The notes under the pieces were generated by a model. The model was not told the DNA's origin. It did no database searches and worked only from the letters and a program-made list of their open reading frames with translations. A program made the translations under genes and the position numbers. This document shows, one piece after another, positions 52,827 to 61,009 of a stretch of 64,000 nucleotides of DNA. Source of the stretch: WQXF01 sp031552825 (GTDB lineage: Bacteria; Bacillota; Clostridia; Christensenellales; Aristaeellaceae); NCBI GenBank assembly GCA_031552825.1, contig JAVBMD010000019.1, positions 62,001 to 126,000 of the forward strand. Reading direction: 5' to 3'. Position 1 is the stretch's first letter, and every line of letters begins with the position of its first letter.

Positions 52827-54071
52827 ATGGAGCGCGTCATTCTGCATGTGGATGCCAACTGCTTTTATGCCTCCTGCGAGATGATGGATCGCCCGGAACT
52901 GCGCGGCGTACCCATGGTGGTCGGCGGCGACGAGGCGATGCGTCACGGCATTGTGCTGGCCAAGAACGAGCTGGCGCGCAAGGCAGGCATTACCACCGCC
53001 GAAGTGCTATGGAAGGCGCGGCAAAAATGCCCCGGCCTTGTATGCGTGCCGCCGCGCATGCAGGTATACGAGCGGATGAGCCACCGCCTGCGCCGATTGT
53101 TTTATGAATACACCGATTGTGTGGAACCCTTCGGGCTGGATGAGGCATGGCTGGACATCACCCGCAGCCCGCGCAATGACGGCTTCGCAATCGCCGAGGA
53201 GATCCGCCGCCGCGTGCGCGAGGAGCTGGGCATCACCGTATCGGTGGGGGTGGCGTACAGCAAGGTGTTTGCCAAGCTGGGCTCTGACCTGAAGAAGCCC
53301 GACGCCACCACCGTCATCACGCCGGAAAACGTGCGGACGTTGGTCTGGCCGCTCAATGCCCGAACGCTGCTCTACGTGGGCGCGGCCACCGAGCGGCGGC
53401 TTGCGCAAATTGGCGTGCAAACCATCGGTCAGCTGGCGTGCATGCCGCGCGACGCGCTGCGCCAGATATTGGGCAAGCAGGGAGAAATGCTGCACGACTT
53501 CGCCAATGGGCGGGACAATGGGCTGGTGCTGGCCTTTGGCAACAACCCCGTGGCGCGCAGCGTGGGCAACAGCACCACCACGCCGCGCGATTTGATATGC
53601 GATACCGATGCGAAGCTGACGCTGCACATGCTGGCGGAAAGCGTGGGCGCGCGTCTCCGCGAGCAGGGCTTGCAGGGGCGCACGGTACAAATCTGGATCC
53701 GGGATAATGCGCTGGAAGCCATTGAGCGGCAAACCAAACTGCCCCGCGCGACGCAGCTAGCCGGGGAGATCGCCGAGACGGCCTTCGCGCTGTTCCGCCG
53801 CCACTACTGTTGGGGAGAGCAAAAGCCGGTGCGCTCCTTGGGCGTAACGGTATCCGATCTCCAGCCGGTGGAAGGGATTCAGCAGCTCTCCCTGCTGGAG
53901 GAGGATCAGCGCCACGAGCGGTTGGCCAGCGTGGAGCAAGCGATGGACGGCATCCGCAAGCGATACGGTTACTTCGCCATCCAGCGTGCGATGATGCTCG
54001 AGGATCGAACGCTGACTGGGCTGGATGTCAAGGGGGAGCGGGTGGCGGAGCAGGTCGGCTATCAAGGATAA
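52827..54071 (+). CDS. dinB: DNA polymerase IV (Y family)
   Basis: 414 residues from an ATG behind GAGGTG. Palm residues: LHVDANCFYASCE near the start and FGLDEAWLDIT near residue 107. Thumb helix-hairpin region and little-finger domain follow. It is an error-prone translesion polymerase. The C-terminus lacks an obvious beta-clamp QxxLF box, though QQLSLLEED near 360 could serve. Confidence 0.94.
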   Translation: MERVILHVDANCFYASCEMMDRPELRGVPMVVGGDEAMRHGIVLAKNELARKAGITTAEVLWKARQKCPGLVCVPPRMQVYERMSHRLRRLFYEYTDCVEPFGLDEAWLDITRSPRNDGFAIAEEIRRRVREELGITVSVGVAYSKVFAKLGSDLKKPDATTVITPENVRTLVWPLNARTLLYVGAATERRLAQIGVQTIGQLACMPRDALRQILGKQGEMLHDFANGRDNGLVLAFGNNPVARSVGNSTTTPRDLICDTDAKLTLHMLAESVGARLREQGLQGRTVQIWIRDNALEAIERQTKLPRATQLAGEIAETAFALFRRHYCWGEQKPVRSLGVTVSDLQPVEGIQQLSLLEEDQRHERLASVEQAMDGIRKRYGYFAIQRAMMLEDRTLTGLDVKGERVAEQVGYQG

Positions 54072-54085
54072 AGAAGGTTGACGAT

Positions 54086-54131
54086 AAACGCCCAGATGCG
54101 TTGGCGGCGCGCGCCTAGCATCTGGGCGTTT
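54086..54131. terminator. Bidirectional terminator between dinB and the propeller-like gene
   Basis: AAACGCCCAGATGC (54086-54099) and GCATCTGGGCGTTT (54118-54131) pair perfectly over 14 bp. A T-rich tail follows on the plus strand. Confidence 0.92.
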
Positions 54132-54160
54132 CTTGTCAGCCTCTGCCTTTTCGAGGGGGA

Positions 54161-55471
54161 CTATTTTTCTACTAGCGTGCAGAGCAGCGTTCCAACAGTG
54201 GTGCGGATCAGCACCCGGTCGCTGCCTGCCCATTGCAGGCTGGTGACCTCGGCGGCTTCCGGAAGGTTCAGCGCCGATAGATCGACCGAACCAACCTTGC
54301 CGGAATCCAGCTCGAGGATGGACAGCGCGAGCTTCCCCTCCTGCAAGCCCAGCGCCGCCACGCACTCTCCAGCAGGGGAGAAGGCGGCGGCCTGCGGCAC
54401 AAGTCCCTTGGCATCGAGGGTCTTCGGCTTGCCGAAGTCGCTCTTTTTGGGCACCACCGGTAGTTCGGGATCCTCCGGCGCTTCAAGCGGCAGCAGCTCC
54501 GGCAGCGGAACGGTGGTCAGCGCGCTTTGGCCGCCCTTCGGCGCGGGCGCGATCAGCAGCGCGGTATTCGCGTGCAGATCCGCCAATATCGACTGGCCGT
54601 CACGCCGCTGATCGGGCGTATCGCTATCAAAGCTCATGCGGGCAATGGCGTGCATCGGTACAAGCGCCAACAGCGCGGCGCCTTCAAAGGAAGCGGTCGT
54701 CAAGGCCAACGTGCCGCCGTCGCACTGCACCGGTGAAATCGAGCCTAGCGGCAGGTCGGAGACGGTTTCCATCATCGAAACCGAGTCGTCTTCATAGGAA
54801 TAGTGGAACATCATCGTGTGCGTCGAACGCTTGCTCAGAGGATTCAAGCGGGAGAGCAGCGTTTGTTCCGATGCCACAAAGTACAGAACTGGAATGGAAG
54901 GATGAAAGGCCACGCTATTCACGTTGGTGAAATAGGCGGGGACGTCCGGCGTGGAGATGCGGGCATCCTTGAGCGGCTTGATGGTTCCCTCGGTCAGATC
55001 CGCCAGCCACAATAGGCCGGAGGGAAGGGTCGCAGTGGGACCCTCGGATACCTGGGTGTCTACGGAGACGCAAGATAGGGCGATGTACTTGCCGTCGAAC
55101 GACCAAGAGACGCGCAGGGGATCGAGTGCCTTCGGCGGGGCTTCCACCATGCGGGCGATCTCGGCGGGCAGCCCGTCGGCGGCCTTCCAGAAGGAGGTGA
55201 CCGTGCCATCGGCCAGTGAAACCACTACCGGCACGCCATCCTGCCAGGCCAGCGCGCGGGTGCCATCGGGCGAGAGCGAAAGCGGGTCGGTCACACCGGC
55301 GGTTTCCATCGGCGATAGCGCAAGCTTGCCGGCATGAAGCGCTTCGCTGTGCGTCCACGCGTTCGAGGGGGAAGCGGCATCGGAAGAAGCCAAGCCTGTG
55401 CCAGCCGTCAGCGCCATCAGCGCCGCCATGCCGAGGCAGGCGATCTTGTGTGTCCATCTCTGGTGTTGCAT
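54161..55471 (-). CDS. Secreted WD40/TolB-like beta-propeller protein
   Basis: 436 residues from an ATG behind GAGGAAA. Signal peptide to about residue 28 (LTAGTGLASS). The remainder is beta-rich with repeating blade-like blocks such as LSLSPDGTRALAWQDG, WSFDGKYIALSCVS and AAFSPAGECVAALGL. No catalytic motif is visible. It shares a divergent promoter region with the gene at 55758. Confidence 0.72.
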   Translation of the reverse strand: MQHQRWTHKIACLGMAALMALTAGTGLASSDAASPSNAWTHSEALHAGKLALSPMETAGVTDPLSLSPDGTRALAWQDGVPVVVSLADGTVTSFWKAADGLPAEIARMVEAPPKALDPLRVSWSFDGKYIALSCVSVDTQVSEGPTATLPSGLLWLADLTEGTIKPLKDARISTPDVPAYFTNVNSVAFHPSIPVLYFVASEQTLLSRLNPLSKRSTHTMMFHYSYEDDSVSMMETVSDLPLGSISPVQCDGGTLALTTASFEGAALLALVPMHAIARMSFDSDTPDQRRDGQSILADLHANTALLIAPAPKGGQSALTTVPLPELLPLEAPEDPELPVVPKKSDFGKPKTLDAKGLVPQAAAFSPAGECVAALGLQEGKLALSILELDSGKVGSVDLSALNLPEAAEVTSLQWAGSDRVLIRTTVGTLLCTLVEK

Positions 55472-55628
55472 ACAAATTTTCCTCCTATTCGATCCGGTGG
55501 GATCATTCACATTATAGAGGATTCTCTGCGGAGGGGCAAGCAAAAATGCCGAACGGCCGCTTGGTGAATCAATGAGACAGGAAAAACGACTTTTTTGGAA
55601 CCTGAACGCTGCTTTGATCGTCCAAGGG

Positions 55629-55656
55629 TTGTAATTTTTAGGTGATATTGTATACT
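55629..55656 (+). promoter_or_regulatory. Promoter of the secreted protein gene at 55758
   Basis: TTGTAA (55629-55634), 16-nt spacer, TATACT (55651-55656). The remainder of 55472-55757 holds a repeated GAAACAATAT (two copies near 55710-55735) and no other clear signal. Confidence 0.7.
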
Positions 55657-55757
55657 GTTGGATAGGTAGATCCGCTGGAACGGCAAACGTGCATGAAAAA
55701 ACGGCGGTGAAACAATATGGCAATGAAACAATATTCACAAAGAGAGGAAGGAAGAAA

Positions 55758-57437
55758 ATGGACAGAAATGAGCGGGCGATTCTGCGCAAGGTGGTTGCCT
55801 TGCTGTGTGTACTGACGCTGTGCACGCTGCCGCTGCTGACGCTGGCGGATTCGGTGCGGGTTCTCGAAAAGAAGGGGGCGCCCACAGCCGGGGCCGTTGA
55901 GCCGACCGCGGCGCCGGAAGCCACGCAGCCCAGCGAGGCGCGGACGACGCCCGATGTGCCTGTGGCGGAGGGCGACGACTTGCTCGTGCTCGGCGTTAAG
56001 CCCGGCGAGGCGCTGACGGCGCGTCTTTTCCAAGCTATTTCGAACAATCGGCGCGTCGAAGGCTCGCTGCAGTTTGAGCTGGGTATGCAGGCGCCGATTC
56101 CGGCGGAATTTGTCACCGCTGTTTCCGAGACGCTGAAAGTCGCCAAGCTTAGCGGCAGCTTTGCGCAGGACGAAATGGGCGGAGAGCTGGGCTTCCGCCT
56201 CGACATAGCCGATCAGGCGGCGGTGGAGGGGAAGCTGCTTCTCGATGCGGACGGCATCACGCTGGTAACCAGCCTGATGCCGCAGAAGGCGTTTCATATC
56301 TCCTACGGTGAGATCGAGGAGCTGCTCAAGGAACTGCCCATCGCCGATCTGTTTTCAGAGGAAACGATGCAGGTGCTGAACAACTCGGCGCCAAAGTATT
56401 TCGACGTGATCGGGTCGTGGATGATGTCGGCGTTTAATAACGAGGAGACCACGGAGAACGCCGTGCCCGCGACCGATGTGCGCGACGCCGCCGCCAAGCA
56501 GGAGACCATCAGGATAACGGGAAAGCAGTACAAGGACCTGTACGTTTCGCTCATCGACACCTTTGCGGCCGATGCCGAGCTGCAGCAGTTGCTGATTAAG
56601 ATGGGCGGCACCACGCAGGAAGAGATGGATAAGGCAATCGCCGAGGCGAAAAAGGTGTTCGGCGAGCTGGAGCCCACCGAGGACGGCGCGCTGGTCATGA
56701 CCGCCTCGCTCGACGATGTCGGCAATCTGGTCGGATTTGACGGAGCGATGGGCACCCTGTTTAAGGATATGGAAATGAGCTCGAACATCCGCTACGACTA
56801 TTCCAGCAAGGAGCCTGGCAAGGCGCATGCGTTTCAGTATGACGTGAACATCGGCGAGGACAAGACGGAGTTTGCCCTTCGCTATGCGTATGACGACAGC
56901 CAAGACCGGGTGCGCACGCAGGAAACCTCCGTGCGCTGGAATTTTGGCGGCGTGAATGCGGTCAACGTCAGCGCGGTGGAGCAGAGCAAGTATGAGATCC
57001 ACGGGGCGACCGAGACCGTAAATGGCGAGCGCGTGGTGACCGTCGGCAGGGAGAACGTGCTGGCCGAACTGCTCAAGGACGAGAACCTCTCCGCGGAAAC
57101 CCGCGCGCTGCTCAAGGACGCGAAGATCGGCCAGTCTGAAATGCGGATGCCGTATCGCGGCAGCGTTACGACGCTGGTCGGCGATGACTTCATCGCCAAG
57201 TATGAAGCGCAGAGCGTGGTGGATGGCGACGAGCTGGCGAAGGTGTTCTATACGCTGTCCAGCGGCGAATACAAGCGCGCTGACCTTACCGGCAAAACCA
57301 TCATCGAGGTCGTCAAGCTGACGCCCGAGGAGTGGGCGACGCTCGCGCAGGAAGCGCAAGTGGGCGCGCAGCAGGCCATGATGGCGGCGATGAGCCGCCT
57401 GCCAGCCTCGGCGCTCAAGCTTATCATGGAGCAGTAG
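55758..57437 (+). CDS. Secreted protein of unknown function
   Basis: 559 residues from an ATG behind GAGGAAGG. A signal peptide ends near residue 31 (TLPLLTLADS), followed by a Pro/Thr/Ala-rich linker (about 42-70). The rest is a mixed alpha/beta region with long amphipathic helices and no motif I recognise. It is probably exported and shares the divergent region with the propeller-like gene; the sequence gives no role. Confidence 0.72.
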   Translation: MDRNERAILRKVVALLCVLTLCTLPLLTLADSVRVLEKKGAPTAGAVEPTAAPEATQPSEARTTPDVPVAEGDDLLVLGVKPGEALTARLFQAISNNRRVEGSLQFELGMQAPIPAEFVTAVSETLKVAKLSGSFAQDEMGGELGFRLDIADQAAVEGKLLLDADGITLVTSLMPQKAFHISYGEIEELLKELPIADLFSEETMQVLNNSAPKYFDVIGSWMMSAFNNEETTENAVPATDVRDAAAKQETIRITGKQYKDLYVSLIDTFAADAELQQLLIKMGGTTQEEMDKAIAEAKKVFGELEPTEDGALVMTASLDDVGNLVGFDGAMGTLFKDMEMSSNIRYDYSSKEPGKAHAFQYDVNIGEDKTEFALRYAYDDSQDRVRTQETSVRWNFGGVNAVNVSAVEQSKYEIHGATETVNGERVVTVGRENVLAELLKDENLSAETRALLKDAKIGQSEMRMPYRGSVTTLVGDDFIAKYEAQSVVDGDELAKVFYTLSSGEYKRADLTGKTIIEVVKLTPEEWATLAQEAQVGAQQAMMAAMSRLPASALKLIMEQ

Positions 57438-57460
57438 CAAACCGGAACACGATAGGAAAG

Positions 57461-57497
57461 AACGGGAGCGGTCGCGATGCGCGGCCACTCCCGTTTT
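57461..57497. terminator. Bidirectional terminator between the secreted protein and ABC-F genes
   Basis: AACGGGAG and CTCCCGTT form the base of an imperfect stem, with GCGG-type pairing inside. A T-run follows on the plus strand. Confidence 0.8.
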
Positions 57498-57501
57498 GCT
57501 A

Positions 57502-59082
57502 CTATGCGCCTAGGTGTAGCGTCTTTGTTGCGACGCGCCTGCAGAATACGCTATCGTGCTCCACAAACAGCAGCGTCGGCTCAAAGCGCAGCAGCAATTC
57601 CTCGATTTGCATGCGCGAGAGCACGTCGATGAAGTTCAGCGGCTCATCCCAGACGTACAGGTGTGCGCGCTGCGAGAGCGAGGCGGCGAGCAGCAGCTTC
57701 TTTTTTTGTCCCTCGCTGTAGCGCTCCAGCGGCAGCTCGAACTGCGCGCGGGCAAAATCCAGCTTGCGCAGCAGGGACTTGACTAGCGTTTCATCCAGCT
57801 CGTGCGCGTCGAGGTATTCGCTTAACGGGCCGCGCAGCCCATCGGTGGCTTGCGGCGCGTAGGAGAGGATCAGGCCGCCGCCCACCTCCACCGTGCCGGT
57901 GTGCGGAATCGGCTGCCCCAACAGTAGCTTTAGCAGGCTGCTCTTGCCGCTGCCGTTTGCGCCGGTCAGCGCGACGCGGTCGCCGCGCTTCAGCTCAAAG
58001 CATAGGTCGGAAAATAGCGGCGCATCGCCATAGGCGATCGAGAGATCCCGCACCGCAAGCAGCCGCTCCTTGTGATAGGCCTGCGGCACCAGCTTGACCG
58101 GTTCCGAGGTTTCCAAATCTTGCAGCAACTGCTGCTTTTCCTCCACGGCGCGCTCAGCGCGCTGCTCGATGGATTTTGCGCGCTGCATCATCTTGGCGGC
58201 TTTGTGCCCCACCGCGCCGCGATCGTATACGTGATGGCCGATCTTGGTTTTTTCCACCGCGTCGGACCACGCGGATTTTTCCCGCGCGGTCTGCGATAGG
58301 CGGCGGATTTCCTGCTTGAGCCTGTCGTTTTGCTCCAACTCGTACTGATCCTTGCGCTCCTTGTTCTCCAGCCAAGAGGAAAAGTTGCCCTGCTGCACCT
58401 CGATGGTGCTCCGGTTGATGCTCAGCACATGGTCGACGATCTCGTCCAAAAACGCGCGGTCGTGCGAGATCAGGATGAAGCCCGCCTTGCCGGAGAGATA
58501 GCGCGCCATGTGCGCGCGCCCCTCGGCGTCGAGGTGATTGGTGGGCTCGTCGATGAGCAGGAATTTGTTTTTCCGCAGAAACAGCGCCGCCAGCAGCACC
58601 TTGGCCTGCTCGCCCGGGCTGAGGGTGCCGAAGGGGCGCTCCAGCGCCTCGGTGCGCACGCCCAACTTGCCGGTTTCTCGTTGAATCAGCTCGTCGATGA
58701 TAAAGCCATCGTGGGCTTGGTACAGCTCAAGCGCCTCGGCGTAGGCGTCCATCGTGTCCGGCGATTGCGCCGCAGAAAGCATGCGCGCCTCCCAGCCGTC
58801 GAAATCGGCGATGGCGGCGCGCGCCACCCGCAGCGCGGGCCACGCGGCCTGCTCCGGCGGCGTGGCAAAGGGGAAATAGGCAAAGCCGACCGGCGAGGAG
58901 ATGCTGCCCTGATAGGGCAGGCCGCCGAGCAGCAGGCGCAGGAAGGTGGTTTTGCCGCGCCCGTTGCGGCCGATAAAGCCCAGCTTCCAATCGGTATCCA
59001 GCGTGAAGCTGGTGTTTTCAAACAGGTTTTCAAAGCTGCCCTCGTGGCAGAAGGTTAGGTTGTGTACGACGATATTGGCCAT
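57502..59082 (-). CDS. ABC-F type ribosomal protection protein (Lsa/Vga-like)
   Basis: 526 residues from an ATG behind GGAGGAAGC. Two ABC modules and no membrane segments. Module 1: GRNGRGKTT, LSPGEQAKV, LLIDEPTNHLD. Module 2: GANGSGKSS, YSEGQKKKL, VWDEPLNFID. The interdomain linker (about residues 195-300) is charged and helical. Such proteins displace macrolides, lincosamides, streptogramins or pleuromutilins from the ribosome; the exact drug class is not predictable here. Controlled by the leader at 59096-59351. Confidence 0.9.
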   Translation of the reverse strand: MANIVVHNLTFCHEGSFENLFENTSFTLDTDWKLGFIGRNGRGKTTFLRLLLGGLPYQGSISSPVGFAYFPFATPPEQAAWPALRVARAAIADFDGWEARMLSAAQSPDTMDAYAEALELYQAHDGFIIDELIQRETGKLGVRTEALERPFGTLSPGEQAKVLLAALFLRKNKFLLIDEPTNHLDAEGRAHMARYLSGKAGFILISHDRAFLDEIVDHVLSINRSTIEVQQGNFSSWLENKERKDQYELEQNDRLKQEIRRLSQTAREKSAWSDAVEKTKIGHHVYDRGAVGHKAAKMMQRAKSIEQRAERAVEEKQQLLQDLETSEPVKLVPQAYHKERLLAVRDLSIAYGDAPLFSDLCFELKRGDRVALTGANGSGKSSLLKLLLGQPIPHTGTVEVGGGLILSYAPQATDGLRGPLSEYLDAHELDETLVKSLLRKLDFARAQFELPLERYSEGQKKKLLLAASLSQRAHLYVWDEPLNFIDVLSRMQIEELLLRFEPTLLFVEHDSVFCRRVATKTLHLGA

Positions 59083-59095
59083 AGGCTTCCTCCAA

Positions 59096-59131
59096 CAAAA
59101 AAATCGCCGCAAGAAAATGTCTTGCGGCGAT
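59096..59131 (-). terminator. Attenuator terminator of the ABC-F gene
   Basis: On the minus strand ATCGCCGCAAG (59131-59121) pairs perfectly over 11 bp with CTTGCGGCGAT (59113-59103), seven-base loop, then seven T. It ends 14 nt before the ABC-F start codon, just upstream of its ribosome binding site. Confidence 0.95.
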
Positions 59132-59198
59132 CTGCATGAGCGAAGAACACGCGGCGAAACCGCGGCGCTTATCTACATACGGAGCCTAACTGCAAAGG

Positions 59199-59213
59199 AG
59201 ACATTTTCTTGCT
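59199..59213 (-). promoter_or_regulatory. Antiterminator sequence of the ABC-F leader
   Basis: Minus-strand AGCAAGAAAATGTCT (59213-59199). Its reverse complement matches the terminator stretch AGACATTTTCTTGC (59122-59109) over 14 nt, so pairing would break the terminator. It also pairs with TTTTCTTGCT in the leader ORF, the competing anti-antiterminator. Confidence 0.88.
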
Positions 59214-59254
59214 GCGGCACGCAAAGGCGAATGCGCTTCGTGCCGCGTTTCCAT

Positions 59255-59275
59255 TTAGCAAGAAAAAATCTCCAT
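59255..59275 (-). CDS. Six-residue leader peptide of the ABC-F gene (MEIFSC)
   Basis: ATG GAG ATT TTT TCT TGC TAA, preceded by GAAGAGGTGTAAAG. The codons TTT TCT TGC and the stop overlap the region that pairs with the antiterminator. A drug-stalled ribosome here would mask that pairing. Leader-peptide attenuation is a known mode of control for ABC-F and erm genes; the exact peptide is, to my knowledge, not described. Confidence 0.8.
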   Translation of the reverse strand: MEIFSC

Positions 59276-59322
59276 CTTTACACCTCTTCAAATTGATAGG
59301 AATCGCTTTGCGATCCGGAGGT

Positions 59323-59351
59323 ATCATAGCATACGGGAGGGGGATTGTCAA
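59323..59351 (-). promoter_or_regulatory. Promoter of the ABC-F leader transcript
   Basis: Minus strand TTGACA (59351-59346), 17-nt spacer, TATGAT (59328-59323). Transcription would begin near 59315, giving a leader of about 235 nt. Confidence 0.88.
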
Positions 59352-59372
59352 CCGGGGCAGAGGCTTCGACTG

Positions 59373-59534
59373 TTATTCCGGCACCAAATGCTCGTCCTGT
59401 CCGGCGCAATCGGCGCACAGGCTGCCTTGGCGCGTCGCGCAGGCTGTACACACGTATGCGCCGCACCCCCTGCAGCCCTGCATCTCGCGGGAATCGCGCG
59501 CGCTGCCGCAATCGGTGCAATGGATTTTGCTCAT
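59373..59534 (-). CDS. Small zinc-ribbon protein
   Basis: 53 residues from an ATG behind AAAGAGGAGGG; an upstream start in the same frame would add 50 residues with no ribosome site. Four Cys pairs are present (CTDC, CRGC, CTAC, CADC), enough for two zinc sites. It is small enough to be missed by gene callers. Role unknown; its start is 168 nt from the MFS gene start on the other strand. Confidence 0.75.
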   Translation of the reverse strand: MSKIHCTDCGSARDSREMQGCRGCGAYVCTACATRQGSLCADCAGQDEHLVPE

Positions 59535-59701
59535 CAAAGCCCTCCTCTTTATCGCCGAGGCTTGCGCAGCACCGGCAGTATGCCGATAGTCTGCCCCGCC
59601 GAGGCGCACAACATGAGAATTGCTTAAGAAAATTCGCTGCATGCTTGTGCAAAGCGGCGCGACATGGCATAATCTTGCTAGCATTCGAAAAGGAGCATAT
59701 C

Positions 59702-61009
59702 ATGCAAAACCAGCAAAAAGAGAAGAAGCCTTCGCTTTTACAACAAGTAAGCGCGCCTTGGCCGGAGTGGGCGCGCCGCGTGACGATGTATTTGGGCGGC
59801 CAATGGGTATCGATGCTCGGCTCGGCGGTGGTGCAGTTTGCCATCATGTGGCATGTGCAGCGCGTCACCAATTCAGGCGCGATGATGGCCATCGGTTCTG
59901 CGTGCGGCCTTTTGCCGCAGGCGCTGATTTCGCCGATCGCCGGGGTGTGGGCGGATCGGTACAATCGCAAAAAGCTGATCCTGTTTGCCGACAGCGGCAT
60001 CGCTGTGGTGACGCTGGTGATGGCGGTTCTGTTTATGACGGGCAACACCAGCGTATGGTGGCTGTTTGCGCTCTCGGCTGTGCGCGGCTTGGGCGCGGGG
60101 ATTCAGGCGCCCGCGGTAGGCGCGCTGCTGCCGCAGTTGGTGCCCGAGGAACATCTGCTGCGCGTCAATGGCGCGAACGGCAGCGCGCAATCCTTCATCA
60201 TGCTGATTCCCCCGGTAATCAGCGCCTGGGTGATGAGCGTGATGCCGCTGGCTTATGTGTTTTTCTTGGATGTGGTGACGGCGGCGATCGGCATCTCGCT
60301 ATTGCTGATGGTCAAGGTGCCGCGCCACGTTGGTCAGGACAATGCCAATCCCATTCATCCTTGGCACGAGTTGCGCGAGGGGCTGCAATATGTTTGGCGC
60401 ACGCGTACCGTGCGGGTGATGCTGGGCTTCTATGCGCTGATTACCTTCCTGATCGTACCCATCGCCACACTCTCGCCGCTGATGGTGCAACGCACCTTCG
60501 GTATGGAGCTGTGGCGTCTGACCGCCGTTGAGGTGGCGTTCAGCGCCGGCGCGATGGTGGGCGGCGCGGTGATCGCCATGTGGGGCGGTTGGAAAAACCG
60601 CACCCAAACCATCGTGATCGCCACGGTGGTGATGGGGCTGCTGACGGCGGCGTTCGGGCTGCCGATTCATTTCGCGATATTCTGCGCGCTGATGCTGGCG
60701 GTCGGCTTCTGGGTGCCGTTCTACAATGCGCCGGGCATTACCCTGCTGCAGGAGAACACCGATCCTGCCTATATGGCGCGCACCTTCAGCCTTGTGCAGA
60801 TGGTGTCCACGCTTTGCTTCCCGATTGGCATGATGATCTTCGGCCCGCTTGGGGATGCGTTTTCGATCAAGATTCAGTTTGTGTTCACCGGTCTGGCCAT
60901 CACTGCCGTCGGCTTGTGGATGATGCGTTCCAAGGTGATGATCGAAGCCGGAAAGCCGCGCGTTTATCCCGCGGCCGAAACGCCAGAGGGGGAGGGTTCC
61001 GCCTGTTAA
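59702..61009 (+). CDS. MFS drug-efflux transporter (DHA3/Mef-like)
   Basis: 435 residues with 12 membrane helices. The start is the ATG at 59702 behind AAAAGGAG. SPIAGVWADRYNRKK is the loop 2-3 motif, and LQYVWRTRTVRVMLGF begins the second half, as in MefA-like proteins. It probably exports macrolides or other drugs by proton exchange; substrate is unknown. Confidence 0.87.
   Translation: MQNQQKEKKPSLLQQVSAPWPEWARRVTMYLGGQWVSMLGSAVVQFAIMWHVQRVTNSGAMMAIGSACGLLPQALISPIAGVWADRYNRKKLILFADSGIAVVTLVMAVLFMTGNTSVWWLFALSAVRGLGAGIQAPAVGALLPQLVPEEHLLRVNGANGSAQSFIMLIPPVISAWVMSVMPLAYVFFLDVVTAAIGISLLLMVKVPRHVGQDNANPIHPWHELREGLQYVWRTRTVRVMLGFYALITFLIVPIATLSPLMVQRTFGMELWRLTAVEVAFSAGAMVGGAVIAMWGGWKNRTQTIVIATVVMGLLTAAFGLPIHFAIFCALMLAVGFWVPFYNAPGITLLQENTDPAYMARTFSLVQMVSTLCFPIGMMIFGPLGDAFSIKIQFVFTGLAITAVGLWMMRSKVMIEAGKPRVYPAAETPEGEGSAC

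Noticed and set aside
59535..59684. N-terminal extension of the small zinc-ribbon protein
   Set aside because: No ribosome site and no family resemblance; the ATG at 59534 follows GAGGAGGG.
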